NCBI GenBank assembly: GCA_937892955.1
Contig: CALBKH010000022.1
Span: 1-40,497, forward strand
From: an uncultured Alphaproteobacteria bacterium
Lineage (GTDB): Bacteria; Pseudomonadota; Alphaproteobacteria; Rhizobiales; Ancalomicrobiaceae
Direction: 5' to 3'
Length of the DNA: 40,497 bases
Positions 7,387 to 16,793 of the stretch are shown here, one piece after another. A model generated the notes under the pieces. The model ran no database searches. It was given only the letters and a program-made list of their open reading frames with translations, and was not told the DNA's origin. Position 1 is the stretch's first letter; the number at the start of each line of letters is the position of its first letter. The position numbers and the translations under genes were made by a program.

Positions 7387-9609
7387 ATGCCTCCGCTCTC
7401 GACTCTTCTCGGCTGGGCCGCTGCGACGATCGCCATGCTGGCGCTCGCCACCGCGCCGATCGGGGTGACGGCCGAGCTCGCGCTCGGATCGGCGGTGGTC
7501 GTCGCCATGTTCGCGGTCAAGCGCACCGGTTCGGGCGCGGTCCAGCGCCACACCTATCTGGCGCTCGGGACGCTGATCGTGCTGCGCTACGTGTGGTGGC
7601 GCACCACCGAGACGCTGCCGTCGACCGACGACGTCGTCGGCTTCTCCGCCGGCGTGGTACTCTATGCCGCGGAGATGTTCTGCGTCGGCATGCTGTTCGT
7701 CTCGCTCTTCGTCATCGCCGATCCGTTGCGCCGCCCGCCGGCGCGCCGGCTGAGGGACGAGGAGTGCCCGAGCGTCGACGTCTTCGTGCCGAGCTACGAC
7801 GAAGCGGCCGATCTCGTCGCCGCCACCCTCGCCGCCGCCACCACCATGGACTGGCCGGCCGACAAGCTGCGCGTCCATCTCCTCGACGACGGCGGCACGG
7901 TGCAGAAGCGCAACGACGCTGATCCGATCAAGGCGGCGGCGGCGGAAGCCCGCCACGTCGAGATGAAGGCGCTCGCCGAGAGCCTCGGGGCGATCTATCT
8001 CACCCGCGAGAAGAACGTCTCGGCCAAGGCCGGCAACCTCAACGCGGCGCTCGAGCACACCGCGGGCGATCTGATCGCGATCTTCGACGCCGATCACGCG
8101 CCGACCCACGACTTCCTGCGCGAGACCGTCGGTCACTTCGCCGAGGACCCGCGGCTGTTCCTGGTGCAGACCCCGCACTTCTTCCTCAACCCCGATCCGA
8201 TCGAGAAAAATCTCGTCACCTGGGCGCGCATGCCGTCGGAGAACGAGATGTTCTACAGTGTCATCCAGCGCGGCCTCGACCGTTGGAACGCCGCCTTCTT
8301 CTGCGGTTCGGCGGCGGTGCTGCGCCGGACGGCGCTGGAGGAGGCCGGCGGCTTCTCGGGCATTTCGATCACCGAGGACTGCGAGACGGCGCTCGACCTG
8401 CATTCGCGCGGCTGGACCTCGCGCTTCGTCGACAAGCCGATGATCGCCGGCCTGCAGCCGGAGACGCTCGCCCAGTTCATCGGCCAGCGGTCGCGCTGGT
8501 GCCGCGGCATGGTCCAGATCCTGATGATGAAGAACCCGCTGTTCAAGGGTGGGCTCTCCTTCGCGCAGCGCATCGCCTATCTGTCGAGTTCGCTGTTCTG
8601 GCTGTTCCCGCTGCCGCGCCTGATCTTCGTGATCGCGCCGCTGCTCTACATTTTCTTCGGCGTGAAGCTCTATGTCGCCAACGCGCAGGAGTTCGTCGCC
8701 TACACGGTCGTCTACATGATCGTGAACATGCTGATGCAGAACCACCTCTACGGGCGAGTGCGCTGGCCCTGGATCTCGGAACTCTACGAGTACATCCAGA
8801 TGCCCTATCTCGTCCGGGCGATCGGCACGGTGATCCTCAATCCGCGCAAGCCGACCTTCAACGTCACCGCCAAGGGCGTGGTCACCGAGGAGGCGCGACT
8901 GTCGGAACTGTCGAAGCCCTACTTCGTGATCTTCGCGGTGCTCGCCGTCGCTTCGGCCGTCGCCTTCCAGCGCTTCTTCTCCGATCCCGAGATCAACGAC
9001 CTGATGCTGGTCGTCGGTCTGTGGAACACCTTCAACCTGGTGATCGCCGGGGTGGCGCTGGGTGTCGTGGCCGAACGGCCGGAACGTCGCCGCGCCCAGC
9101 GACTCGACGTCGCCCGCAAGGCGGAATTCGTCGTCGGCGACACCGTGGTGCCGGTGGTGGTCGAGGACATCTCGATCGGCGGCGTCCGGCTGCGGCCGCT
9201 CGGCGCCGTGCCGACCGGCCTCAAGCTCGCCGGGGCGACCGGTACCCTGATCGTCGAGACCGAACGGGCCGAGGTGCCGGCGCGCATCACCGTGCGGGCC
9301 CGCCGCATCGGCGCCGACGGCCAGGGCGTCTTCTGGGGCATGCAGTTCGAGCGGCTGACCAGCGCCGGTTATCGAGCGGTGGCCGAGGTCATGTACGGCC
9401 AGGCCGCGGTGCTCTCCCGGTTCCGCGAGCGCCGCCGCTCGGGCAAGAGCCTCCTCGCCGGGTCGGCGCAGTTCCTCGGCTGGGCCGTCGGCCAGTCCGG
9501 CCGGGCGATGAAGCTCGCCCTGCGGCGCAAGCCTTCGACCAAGGAGATCGCCGTTTCCGGCGAGCTGATCCCGCTTGCCGTCCAGGACGAAAAGACCCGT
9601 TTCGCCTGA
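7387..9609 (+). CDS. bcsA: Cellulose synthase catalytic subunit (UDP-forming)
   Basis: A 740-residue inner-membrane family 2 glycosyltransferase that polymerises UDP-glucose into beta-1,4-glucan and threads it across the membrane. Transmembrane helices occupy about residues 5-110. The GT-A domain shows LLDDGG (about 166-171), the DxD motif FDADHAP (D234), FFCGS where FFCGT is more usual, the TED catalytic motif (329-331) and Q(R/Q)xRW as QRSRWCRG (from 367). A second membrane block follows, with the gating-loop signature FNVTAKG. The C-terminal PilZ domain has RxxxR (R568, R572) and DxSxxG (D594-G599), so activation by cyclic di-GMP is expected. It is the first gene of the operon; bcsB follows after 49 bp. 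Confidence 0.97.
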   Translation: MPPLSTLLGWAAATIAMLALATAPIGVTAELALGSAVVVAMFAVKRTGSGAVQRHTYLALGTLIVLRYVWWRTTETLPSTDDVVGFSAGVVLYAAEMFCVGMLFVSLFVIADPLRRPPARRLRDEECPSVDVFVPSYDEAADLVAATLAAATTMDWPADKLRVHLLDDGGTVQKRNDADPIKAAAAEARHVEMKALAESLGAIYLTREKNVSAKAGNLNAALEHTAGDLIAIFDADHAPTHDFLRETVGHFAEDPRLFLVQTPHFFLNPDPIEKNLVTWARMPSENEMFYSVIQRGLDRWNAAFFCGSAAVLRRTALEEAGGFSGISITEDCETALDLHSRGWTSRFVDKPMIAGLQPETLAQFIGQRSRWCRGMVQILMMKNPLFKGGLSFAQRIAYLSSSLFWLFPLPRLIFVIAPLLYIFFGVKLYVANAQEFVAYTVVYMIVNMLMQNHLYGRVRWPWISELYEYIQMPYLVRAIGTVILNPRKPTFNVTAKGVVTEEARLSELSKPYFVIFAVLAVASAVAFQRFFSDPEINDLMLVVGLWNTFNLVIAGVALGVVAERPERRRAQRLDVARKAEFVVGDTVVPVVVEDISIGGVRLRPLGAVPTGLKLAGATGTLIVETERAEVPARITVRARRIGADGQGVFWGMQFERLTSAGYRAVAEVMYGQAAVLSRFRERRRSGKSLLAGSAQFLGWAVGQSGRAMKLALRRKPSTKEIAVSGELIPLAVQDEKTRFA

Positions 9610-9658
9610 TCCCACACGCTCGTCCACCCGACACGTCGCCGATCCGATCGGAGCCGCC

Positions 9659-12037
9659 ATGACCATCCGCTTCGCCTCTTCCGTGATCCTCGCCACGCTG
9701 GGCGCGCTCGCCTTCGGCGCGGTATCGACACGGGCCGGAGAGCTGCCGACGACGCTCGAGGGCCTGTCGGCGGCGACGAGCGTCGATGCGCGGGTGCTCC
9801 GCCGTCTGCCCTCGACGATGCGCTCGACCCGGCTCACCGGCGAAACCGACGCGCTCGCCTTCCCGGTCTGGCTGACGCCGTCGGAAGCGGCGGGTGGCGT
9901 CACCCTGCGGCTCGCCCACGTGGCCGCCGTTTCGGTCATGCCGGAGGCGTCGCGCCTCACCGTGGCGGTCAACGACCGGACGCTCTCCGACGTGGCGATC
10001 GGCGCCGGCGGTGGCGCGCGCTCCACCGAGATCACCGTCCCGGGAGGTGTTCTGCGGCCGGGCTGGAACGCTGTGCGCATCGGTGTCGACCAGCGCCACC
10101 GGGTCGACTGTTCCGTCGCATCGACCTGGGAGCTGTGGACCGAGATCGACCGGGCCCGCTCCGGCTTCGTCTTTCCCGCCGGCCATCGGCCGGAGCGGCG
10201 CGGCATCGCCGACATCGCCGGCATCGCGCCCGACGAGAACGGCCGGGTGACGATCCGTCTGGTGAGCCCGGGTGAGCCCGAGCCGCATCAGCTCGAACGG
10301 GCGGTGCGGGCGGCCGAGGCGCTGGCGCTGATCGGCGGGTTTCTCGATCCGGTGGTCACCGTGACGCGTAAGCCGGAGACCGCGCCGGGCCTCGACGTGA
10401 TGGTCGGGCGGGCGGCCGCGACACTCGACGGCGAAGTGGCGACCCTCCAGGCGGGCTCCATCGCGGTTCTCGACGACGGCGCGACCGACCGGCTCGCCGT
10501 GGTCATTCCGGGCTCCGATGCCGAGGTCGACCGGGCGTTGGAGCGGCTCACCGAACTGGCGGGACGGCCGACCGAGGGCAGCGAAGCCGGCCTCGCGGCG
10601 CGGACCGCCGTCGGTGGTCGCGCGATCGCTTCGGGCGAGCGGGTGCAGCTCGCCGAACTCGGGGTCGCGTCCAAGGAATTCAACGGCCGGCTGTTCCGCG
10701 TCGGCTTCGACCTTCGCCTGCCGGCGGATCTCTATCCGGCCGACTACGCCAAGGTGCAGTTGAAGCTCGCCGGCGGCCTCGCCCCCGGGCTCGATCGCGC
10801 CGCGCGCCTCACCGTGCGCGTGGACGGACAGCAGGCGGCCGGTCAGCCGCTGGTGGCGCCGAACGGCGAGGTCTTCGAGGGGCGGACGCTGTCGATCCCG
10901 CTCTCCGCCTTCAAGCCGGGTCACAACCGCGTCGAGATCGAAGCGGCGGTGCCGGCGGCGGCCGACAAGACCTGCGATCCGGCGGTGCAGATCGACGGCG
11001 CCAAGCGCTTCCTGTTCGTCGATCGCAGCGAACTGGTGTTCCCGAATTTCGCTCGCCTCGCCCGTCTGCCGGATCTCGCCGCCACGGCTTCCGGCGTGCT
11101 CGGGCGGCTCTCGCCGGACGCGCGGCCGACGCTGTACGTACCCCATCCCGACCTCGCGGCGCTGTCGGCGGCGGCGACCTTCGCCACTCGCATCGCGGTG
11201 GCGGCGGGTCGGGTCGAGGCGCAGCCGATCGTCTTCCGCAACCCGGCGGTCGACGCGCCGTCGGCGGTCGTCGTCGGCGCTCTCGCCGATCTGCCGGCGA
11301 CGGTGGTCGGGGCGGTCGGGCTGGAGATCGGTCAGGTTCGTGCGGCCTGGGCGCGCCGGCCGAACGACCAGCAGGCGACGGTGACGCCGACCCGCGGCGC
11401 GAGTGCGCTGGTGCGTCGCGTCGCCGGGCTTTCTGCCGCGGTGTCGATCGCCGACGTCGATCCGATCGTCACCGGCTCGCTGCAGGGGCGGGTGCTGACG
11501 GCGCTGCCGGCACGCGACGGCGATCTGGTCGATCGCTGGCGCCGGTCGATGGAATCGCCCTGGTCGCCGGCCGCCTTCGGCCGTCAGGCCGGGGTTCGCT
11601 TCGAAAAGCTCTTCGATTATCTCCCGGCCTTCGGCGCGACGCGCTCGCTCGAGGGTTTCGCACCGACGCCGTCGACGGGACTGGTGATCGCGCAGGCGAT
11701 GTCGCCGGCCGGTGGTGCCTGGACGCTGGTGACGGCGCCGTCGTCGGCGGTCCTGGCGGAGACGATCGCCACCGTCGTCGCCGGCGAGGATTGGGCGCGG
11801 CTGCGTGGTGCGGCGGCGTCGTGGGATCGGGTCGAGGAGAAGGTGACGACGGTGCCGGCCGGCCACGTCGGCTTCCTCGCCACCGCCGATCTCGACTTCG
11901 CCAACTTCCGTCTGGTCGCCGCGGCGCTCGCCTCCGACTACCCCTACGGCTACATCCTCGCCGCCTTCCTGGTGACCGCCGCGCTCGGCTTCGCCACGGC
12001 GCGGCTGCTGCCGCGTCTCGGTTCGGTGAAGTCATGA
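9659..12037 (+). CDS. bcsB: Cellulose synthase periplasmic subunit
   Basis: A 792-residue BcsB, the periplasmic partner of BcsA that guides the emerging glucan. It has a signal peptide (about residues 1-26, cleavage after TRA) and alternating carbohydrate-binding-like and flavodoxin-like domains, including a VRIGVDQRHRVDCSVASTWE segment typical of the family. A single C-terminal membrane anchor (GYILAAFLVTAALGFATA, about 20-40 residues from the end) would dock onto BcsA. The start at 9659 is chosen because it gives the signal peptide; the longer in-frame reading upstream is arginine/proline-rich spacer. Its stop overlaps the bcsZ start (ATGA). Confidence 0.94.
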   Translation: MTIRFASSVILATLGALAFGAVSTRAGELPTTLEGLSAATSVDARVLRRLPSTMRSTRLTGETDALAFPVWLTPSEAAGGVTLRLAHVAAVSVMPEASRLTVAVNDRTLSDVAIGAGGGARSTEITVPGGVLRPGWNAVRIGVDQRHRVDCSVASTWELWTEIDRARSGFVFPAGHRPERRGIADIAGIAPDENGRVTIRLVSPGEPEPHQLERAVRAAEALALIGGFLDPVVTVTRKPETAPGLDVMVGRAAATLDGEVATLQAGSIAVLDDGATDRLAVVIPGSDAEVDRALERLTELAGRPTEGSEAGLAARTAVGGRAIASGERVQLAELGVASKEFNGRLFRVGFDLRLPADLYPADYAKVQLKLAGGLAPGLDRAARLTVRVDGQQAAGQPLVAPNGEVFEGRTLSIPLSAFKPGHNRVEIEAAVPAAADKTCDPAVQIDGAKRFLFVDRSELVFPNFARLARLPDLAATASGVLGRLSPDARPTLYVPHPDLAALSAAATFATRIAVAAGRVEAQPIVFRNPAVDAPSAVVVGALADLPATVVGAVGLEIGQVRAAWARRPNDQQATVTPTRGASALVRRVAGLSAAVSIADVDPIVTGSLQGRVLTALPARDGDLVDRWRRSMESPWSPAAFGRQAGVRFEKLFDYLPAFGATRSLEGFAPTPSTGLVIAQAMSPAGGAWTLVTAPSSAVLAETIATVVAGEDWARLRGAAASWDRVEEKVTTVPAGHVGFLATADLDFANFRLVAAALASDYPYGYILAAFLVTAALGFATARLLPRLGSVKS

Positions 12038-13164
12038 CCGCGTCCCGCCGCCCCTTCGGCCTCGCGCTCGCCGCCGCCTTCGCCGCCGGGTCGATCTTCG
12101 CCACCTCGGTGGCGCCGGCCGGCCCGGTGCCGGCGCCGACGGCTTTCGCCGCCGAGACGGGGAAGACGCCGGGCCTGCGCGGCACCCTGCCGGTCCCGGC
12201 GCTGTGGGCCGCCTGGAAGGCGCGTTTCGTCGCGTCGGAAGGCCGGGTGATCGACGACGCCAACGGCGGGGTCAGTCATTCGGAGGGCCAAGGCTACGGC
12301 ATGTTGCTGGCGGTCGCCGCCGACGACCGCGAGACGTTCCGCACCCTGTGGAACTGGACCCGCGCCCATCTGTCGCTGCGCAAGGACGGCCTCGCCGCCT
12401 GGCGCTGGCGGGCCGACCGGAAGCCGCACGTCGACGACCCCAACAACGCCTCCGACGGCGACATCCTGATCGCCTGGGCGCTGATGGAGGCGGGCGAGGC
12501 GTGGAACGACGCCGCCGCCACCGCCGCGGCGCGGCGCATCGCTCGCGCGGTCTTCGCCGCGAACGTCGTCCCGACCCGGTTCGGACCGACCTTGCTGCCG
12601 GGCGCCACCGGCTTCGGCGCCGGCGCGCGCAAGGACGGGCCGGTGGTCAATCCGTCCTACTGGGTGTTTCCGGCGCTCGCCCGGCTCGCCGAGGTGACCC
12701 CCGATCTCGATTGGCGCGGGGTCGCGGCGTCGGGCGAGAAACTCCTCGCCGAAGCGCGTTTCGGTCCGGCGAACCTGCCGGCGGAATGGGTGTCGATCGC
12801 CGGTGCGGTGCGGCCGGCGGACGGCTTCCCGGCGACCTTCGGCTACAACGCGGTGCGGGTGCCGCTGCATCTCGCCTGGGGCGAGAGCGGTCGACGCGAA
12901 CGCCTGGCGCCGTTCATGGCGCGGTGGAGCGGTGAGGCCGAGCCGAGGGCGACGATGGCGGTGGTCGATCTGGCGAGCGGGCGGGACGCCGAGCCGCTGA
13001 TCGATCCGGGCTACCGGGCGGTGGCGGCGGTCGTCGCCTGTGCGCTCGAAGGTCGGCGGTTCCCCGACGATCTGCGCGGCGCCGATACCGATCACTACTA
13101 CCCGACGACGCTGCGTGCCCTGGCGATGGTTGCGGTCAATCAGAGGTATCCGACATGTTGGTGA
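12034..13164 (+). CDS. bcsZ: Periplasmic endo-beta-1,4-glucanase, GH8 (BcsZ)
   Basis: A 376-residue glycoside hydrolase family 8 enzyme. A signal peptide covers about residues 1-40. SHSEGQGYGM (glutamate 84) corresponds to the general acid segment of BcsZ, and NNASDGDILIAWAL (D141, D143) is the GH8 signature. Enzymes of this type trim cellulose in the periplasm and are needed for normal export and fibre assembly. The start overlaps the bcsB stop by four bases and the gene overlaps the following TPR gene by ten, so it is deeply embedded in the operon. Confidence 0.94.
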   Translation: MTASRRPFGLALAAAFAAGSIFATSVAPAGPVPAPTAFAAETGKTPGLRGTLPVPALWAAWKARFVASEGRVIDDANGGVSHSEGQGYGMLLAVAADDRETFRTLWNWTRAHLSLRKDGLAAWRWRADRKPHVDDPNNASDGDILIAWALMEAGEAWNDAAATAAARRIARAVFAANVVPTRFGPTLLPGATGFGAGARKDGPVVNPSYWVFPALARLAEVTPDLDWRGVAASGEKLLAEARFGPANLPAEWVSIAGAVRPADGFPATFGYNAVRVPLHLAWGESGRRERLAPFMARWSGEAEPRATMAVVDLASGRDAEPLIDPGYRAVAAVVACALEGRRFPDDLRGADTDHYYPTTLRALAMVAVNQRYPTCW

Positions 13165-15119
13165 GGTTCGCTCCCCTGTCGTGCGCCGTGACGGTGACGA
13201 TGTTCGTCGCCGTGCCACGGGCGGACGCCGCGCCGCGGGCGATCGAATGGACCGCGGCGGTCGATGCCGCGGCGATCTCCCCGGAGGAGGCCGAGCGGGC
13301 CTTCGCGCGGCCGGCGGTCGACGGTTCGGCCGACCCGATCGTGCGGGTCGACGAGAGCGCCCTGCGCTACTACGCCGCCGAGCGCGCCCAGGCGCGGGTC
13401 GAGGCGGAGATCCGCCGTCTGCGTGCCCTCTATCCCGGTTGGGAACCGCCCACCGATCTCAACCGTCCGGCCGGACCGGGCGAGGATCAGGCGCTGTGGG
13501 ACCTCTTCGGCAAGGATCGCATCGACGATCTCAAGCTGGCGATCGATCGCCGTATGGCGGTGCGGCCGGGCTGGCGGCCGTCGCCGGAGATGGTGGCGAA
13601 GCTTCGCCGCAAGGAGATGCGCCTCGATCTCGTCGCGGCGTCGGATCGCGGCGACTGGGCGCAGGTGACCGGGCTCGCCGAGCGCGAGCCGCTGCTGCTC
13701 GACGGCGCCGATCTCGACGTCATCTGGCGGGTGGCCGAGGCGATGGCGAAGACCACGACGCAGGAGCGGGCGCTCGACCTCTACAAGCTGGCGCTCTCGG
13801 CCTCGCCGGGGCCGGAGGAGCGTCTGGCGACGGTGCGCAAGGCGATGGCGGCGCTCGGTGCCGACGCGGTGACGCCGCTCGTCGCCGAGGAGCGCCACGG
13901 CGAATTCGAGCCGCTGCGCCTCGATCTGGCGCGGGCGCGGATCGGTGACGGACTGAAGCCGGGATCGACGGCTGCGCCGGCGGACGAGGACGTGACGCGA
14001 CTGACGGCGGCGGCGCGCAAGAGCGACGGCACGGCCGGCGACGCGACGCTGCTCGGCTGGCTCGAACTGAAGCGCGACAAGCCGGCCGTGGCCTACGACT
14101 GGTTCGCCCTGGCACGGACGCGCGGCGGCGACTCCAAGGCGATGCTCGGTTCGGTGCTCGCCGCCGATCGGGCCGGACGGCGCGACGAGGCGCGCGATCT
14201 CGCCGCGACCGGAGCGGACGACGCCGAGGTCGGGGCGATGTTCCTCGATCTCGTCACCGCCGACGTCACCGGACCGACGCGGCGCACCCTGTCGCCCGAG
14301 CGGGCGAAGCGCTTCGCCCAGGCGATCGAGAAGCTCGAATCCGGCGACGCGGCGCAGGCGCTCGCCTGGTACGCCTACGATGCGCGTCAATTCGACGCGG
14401 CGCGGGCGTGGTTCGCCAAGGCGATGGCGTGGCGTCCGTCGGCGAAGTCGGCGGAGGGCCATCTCCTCGCCGTCAAGGCGGCGGGTGATCGCGCCGCCTT
14501 CGACAAGCTCTCGGCCGACTATCGTGACCGCTTCGCCGATATGGTGCCGGTGCCGGGATTCGCGACGGTGACCGTGGCGAAGCGCGGCGGGCCGACGAAG
14601 AAGTCCTGCGCGGTCCTCCTCGGCGCCAACGGACGGCGCTCCGCCGGCGACGACCTCGCCGCCGGCTGGTGCCTGATGGATCTCGCCCGCGGCGAAGAGG
14701 CGATCGCCGCCTTCGACAAGGCGCGGACCGGCGACGGGCGGCTGGCGGCGGAAGCGTCCTACGGACTGTCTCTGGCGCATCTGAGGGCCGGACGCACCGA
14801 TGCCGCCGCCTCGGTCGCCGCCTCGGGCCAGCTGACCACGACGCGGCGCGACGAGATCGGTCGCATCGCGCTCGCCCAGCAGGCGATCGCTCGCTTCGAC
14901 GCCCGTGACTATCGCGGCACGCTCGACACGCTCGATCGCCGGCGTCGCCATGCCTCCGAGCCGCGCGACCTGATGACCATGCGCGGCTGGGCTCTCTACC
15001 ACCTCGGTCTGAAGGGGGAGGCGCACGAGGTCTTCGTGACGCTCGATGCGCAGTTCTCGACGCGCGAGTCCCGCATGGGTCTCGCCGCCGCCACCGTCGG
15101 ACCGACCGCGAGGAACTGA
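13155..15119 (+). CDS. Cellulose-operon TPR protein, BcsC/BcsK-like, without barrel
   Basis: A 654-residue exported protein (signal peptide about residues 1-25, cleavage after ADA) made largely of helical TPR-like repeats, for example near residues 195-235 and 300-500, with a late ALAQQAIARFDARDYRGTL-type unit. It sits where BcsC is found in enterobacterial operons but is only about half as long. The C-terminal end (ATVGPTARN) shows none of the beta-strand pattern of the BcsC outer-membrane porin. Operons of the Agrobacterium type carry such a TPR protein (called BcsK in some nomenclatures) and no BcsC barrel. It overlaps bcsZ by 10 bp. Role inferred: periplasmic scaffold in cellulose export. 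Confidence 0.75.
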   Translation: MLVRFAPLSCAVTVTMFVAVPRADAAPRAIEWTAAVDAAAISPEEAERAFARPAVDGSADPIVRVDESALRYYAAERAQARVEAEIRRLRALYPGWEPPTDLNRPAGPGEDQALWDLFGKDRIDDLKLAIDRRMAVRPGWRPSPEMVAKLRRKEMRLDLVAASDRGDWAQVTGLAEREPLLLDGADLDVIWRVAEAMAKTTTQERALDLYKLALSASPGPEERLATVRKAMAALGADAVTPLVAEERHGEFEPLRLDLARARIGDGLKPGSTAAPADEDVTRLTAAARKSDGTAGDATLLGWLELKRDKPAVAYDWFALARTRGGDSKAMLGSVLAADRAGRRDEARDLAATGADDAEVGAMFLDLVTADVTGPTRRTLSPERAKRFAQAIEKLESGDAAQALAWYAYDARQFDAARAWFAKAMAWRPSAKSAEGHLLAVKAAGDRAAFDKLSADYRDRFADMVPVPGFATVTVAKRGGPTKKSCAVLLGANGRRSAGDDLAAGWCLMDLARGEEAIAAFDKARTGDGRLAAEASYGLSLAHLRAGRTDAAASVAASGQLTTTRRDEIGRIALAQQAIARFDARDYRGTLDTLDRRRRHASEPRDLMTMRGWALYHLGLKGEAHEVFVTLDAQFSTRESRMGLAAATVGPTARN

Positions 15120-15123
15120 CACG

Positions 15124-16062
15124 ATGCGCCCGACCCGATCGCTCCTCGCCCTTCTCGCCGTCGTGCCCCTCGGGGCCTGCGCCGACATGACCGAAATGCG
15201 GACGACCGCGCCCTTCGCCACCGCCTCGCTGCCGGCCACGCTCGCCGTCGAGGTGGCGCCCGAGCAGGCGTTGGCGGGGCTGCCGGCCGAGGCCGGTGCG
15301 GTGGTTTCGGTCACCGAACGGCGCGAGAAGGATCGCCTGACCCAGACGATCGCGCTCGCCGGCGACGCCGCGACGCCGGGCACCAACCGCATTCGCGTCG
15401 TCGCCGAGACCCACGAGCCCGGCCGCTCGCGCCGCGCGACCGAAGAGGCGATCGCCGCCGAACTCGCCGCCGAATTGCCTGACGTCGACATGCGGACGAG
15501 TTCGCAGGTGATCGCCGGCGCCGGTGGTCCGGTCGGGCTCGCCACCGGACGCGGCGGGCGCGGCGAGACCTGCGTCTACGCCTGGCAGGAGACCAGGACG
15601 CGGCCGAGCCGCAGCCGCGGCGGCGTCTTCGACACCGACGCGGTCGACGTTTCGGTGCGGGTGCGGTTGTGCCGCCAGGGACTGACGGAAGAGCGGGCGA
15701 TCGCCCTCGTCGAGGGACTGCGGCTGCGCGCCGACGTCGTGCCGCTCGGCAGCGGGTTCGCCTCCGGTCCGACCGGGGTCGACGCCCTGGCGACGGCGGG
15801 CTACGGCGCACAGACCATGGCGGGCGGATATTCCCGCGCGCCGGCCACGGTGGCGAAGGTCGCGACGCCGCGTGTCGCGCGGGCGGAGCCGTCGACGCCG
15901 GTGCGCCCGGTGAAGCCGGTTTCCCGATCGATCGATCCGTCTGCCTCGAAAGCCACCGTCGTTCCGCCGCCGGTCGTCGCGTCGGGCCGCGCCGCGCCGC
16001 CGCTCGCCGGCGTCGCGCCGGCGGTCACGGCGCCGCCGATCCCGCTGCCCTCCGGCGGCTGA
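15124..16062 (+). CDS. bcsN: Cellulose biosynthesis lipoprotein BcsN
   Basis: A 312-residue protein resembling the BcsN family of Rhizobiales cellulose operons. The N-terminus is a lipoprotein signal: MRPTR, hydrophobic core, lipobox LGAC with the cysteine at residue 19, so a membrane-anchored periplasmic protein is expected. The central domain (about residues 30-240) contains two further cysteines and a long RLRADVVPLGSG segment. The last 70 residues are Pro/Ala/Val-rich and probably unstructured. It starts four bases after the preceding stop and ends the operon ahead of a strong terminator. The exact function of BcsN is not established; location and conservation tie it to cellulose. Confidence 0.8.
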   Translation: MRPTRSLLALLAVVPLGACADMTEMRTTAPFATASLPATLAVEVAPEQALAGLPAEAGAVVSVTERREKDRLTQTIALAGDAATPGTNRIRVVAETHEPGRSRRATEEAIAAELAAELPDVDMRTSSQVIAGAGGPVGLATGRGGRGETCVYAWQETRTRPSRSRGGVFDTDAVDVSVRVRLCRQGLTEERAIALVEGLRLRADVVPLGSGFASGPTGVDALATAGYGAQTMAGGYSRAPATVAKVATPRVARAEPSTPVRPVKPVSRSIDPSASKATVVPPPVVASGRAAPPLAGVAPAVTAPPIPLPSGG

Positions 16063-16110
16063 CCTCTCCCCGAGGCGAGGTCGGGCCCCCTGCGACCGCC
16101 TCGGAACGAA

Positions 16111-16146
16111 CGAACCCTCCCGATCGTCCACGGTCGGGAGGGTTCG
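16111..16146. terminator. Bidirectional terminator between bcsN and the DUF3124 gene
   Basis: CGAACCCTCCCGA (16111-16123) and TCGGGAGGGTTCG (16134-16146) form a perfect 13-bp stem with a 10-nt loop. It lies between convergent genes, 49 bp after bcsN and 29 bp after the opposing stop, so it could end transcription from both sides. Only short T-rich stretches flank it. Confidence 0.75.
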
Positions 16147-16174
16147 TCGTTCCGGGAGGTCCGGGGTGGTGGGA

Positions 16175-16717
16175 TCAGCGGCGCGGGCCGGTGCGTTCGA
16201 TACGGCGGCCGTTGCTGACGAAGGAATAGCTCTGGTTGGCGAAGTCGCCGATCATCACCGCCTCGACCACCGGCTCGGCGATGTCGCCGTCGGCGGACCA
16301 GCCGACCAGGAAGTTCGAGCCGGTGCCGCCGCGCACGTCGTTCTTGGCGACGAAGATCTCCAGCGTGCCGAAGGGACGGACGAGCACCGGGGCCATGAGG
16401 TAGCGCTGCACCAGGCGGCCGGCGCCGTCGTAGTAGTCGATGCGAGTGAGCGCCAGTGGACGATCCTCCGAGGCGTTGTGGATCGACAGGGTGACGGCGA
16501 GATCGACCCGGGTGCGGCTGTCGCCGGCGCGGATCGACGAATGGGTCGGCACGTAGATCTCACCGGAGACGACCGGAGCGCCGACCACGCCGCCGGGGAC
16601 GAGCGCCTCGCGGGAGGCGAAGAGCGGATCGTTCGGCGCCATCTGCGCCGCCGCGATCGAGACGCCACAGAAGAGGGCGAGAACGGTGAGGAGGGTCCGC
16701 AGGCTCGTCTTCGTCAT
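16175..16717 (-). CDS. DUF3124 secreted protein
   Basis: A 180-residue protein of the DUF3124 family, function unknown. The signal peptide spans about residues 1-24 (LLTVLALFCGVSIAAA). The mature part has the family's GEIYVPTHSSI, a beta-rich segment (VDLAVTLSIHNASEDRPLALTR, in two pieces, about 72-93) and GGTGSNFLVGW. The latter parts resemble an Ig-like beta sandwich by eye. It is convergent with bcsN and lies 76 bp downstream of iclR on the same strand. Nothing links it functionally to either neighbour. Confidence 0.8.
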   Translation of the reverse strand: MTKTSLRTLLTVLALFCGVSIAAAQMAPNDPLFASREALVPGGVVGAPVVSGEIYVPTHSSIRAGDSRTRVDLAVTLSIHNASEDRPLALTRIDYYDGAGRLVQRYLMAPVLVRPFGTLEIFVAKNDVRGGTGSNFLVGWSADGDIAEPVVEAVMIGDFANQSYSFVSNGRRIERTGPRR

Positions 16718-16793
16718 GGACCACTCGGTGCCTCTCTCGTCTCGGCGCGGATCCGCGTCGCGAAGACCACGGTGAAGCCGACGGGGTCGGCCG

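Noticed and set aside
7258..10224. A 988-codon open frame on the minus strand opposite bcsA and bcsB
   Set aside because: It is a by-product of high G+C coding on the plus strand: composition is dominated by Arg, Asp, Gly, His and Glu, no domain is recognisable, and the plus-strand frames match known families from end to end.
16746..16757. Perfect 12-bp palindrome CGCGGATCCGCG between the iclR and DUF3124 genes
   Set aside because: Short self-complementary GC-rich words of this kind are expected by chance at this base composition, and it has no loop, tail or repeat partner.
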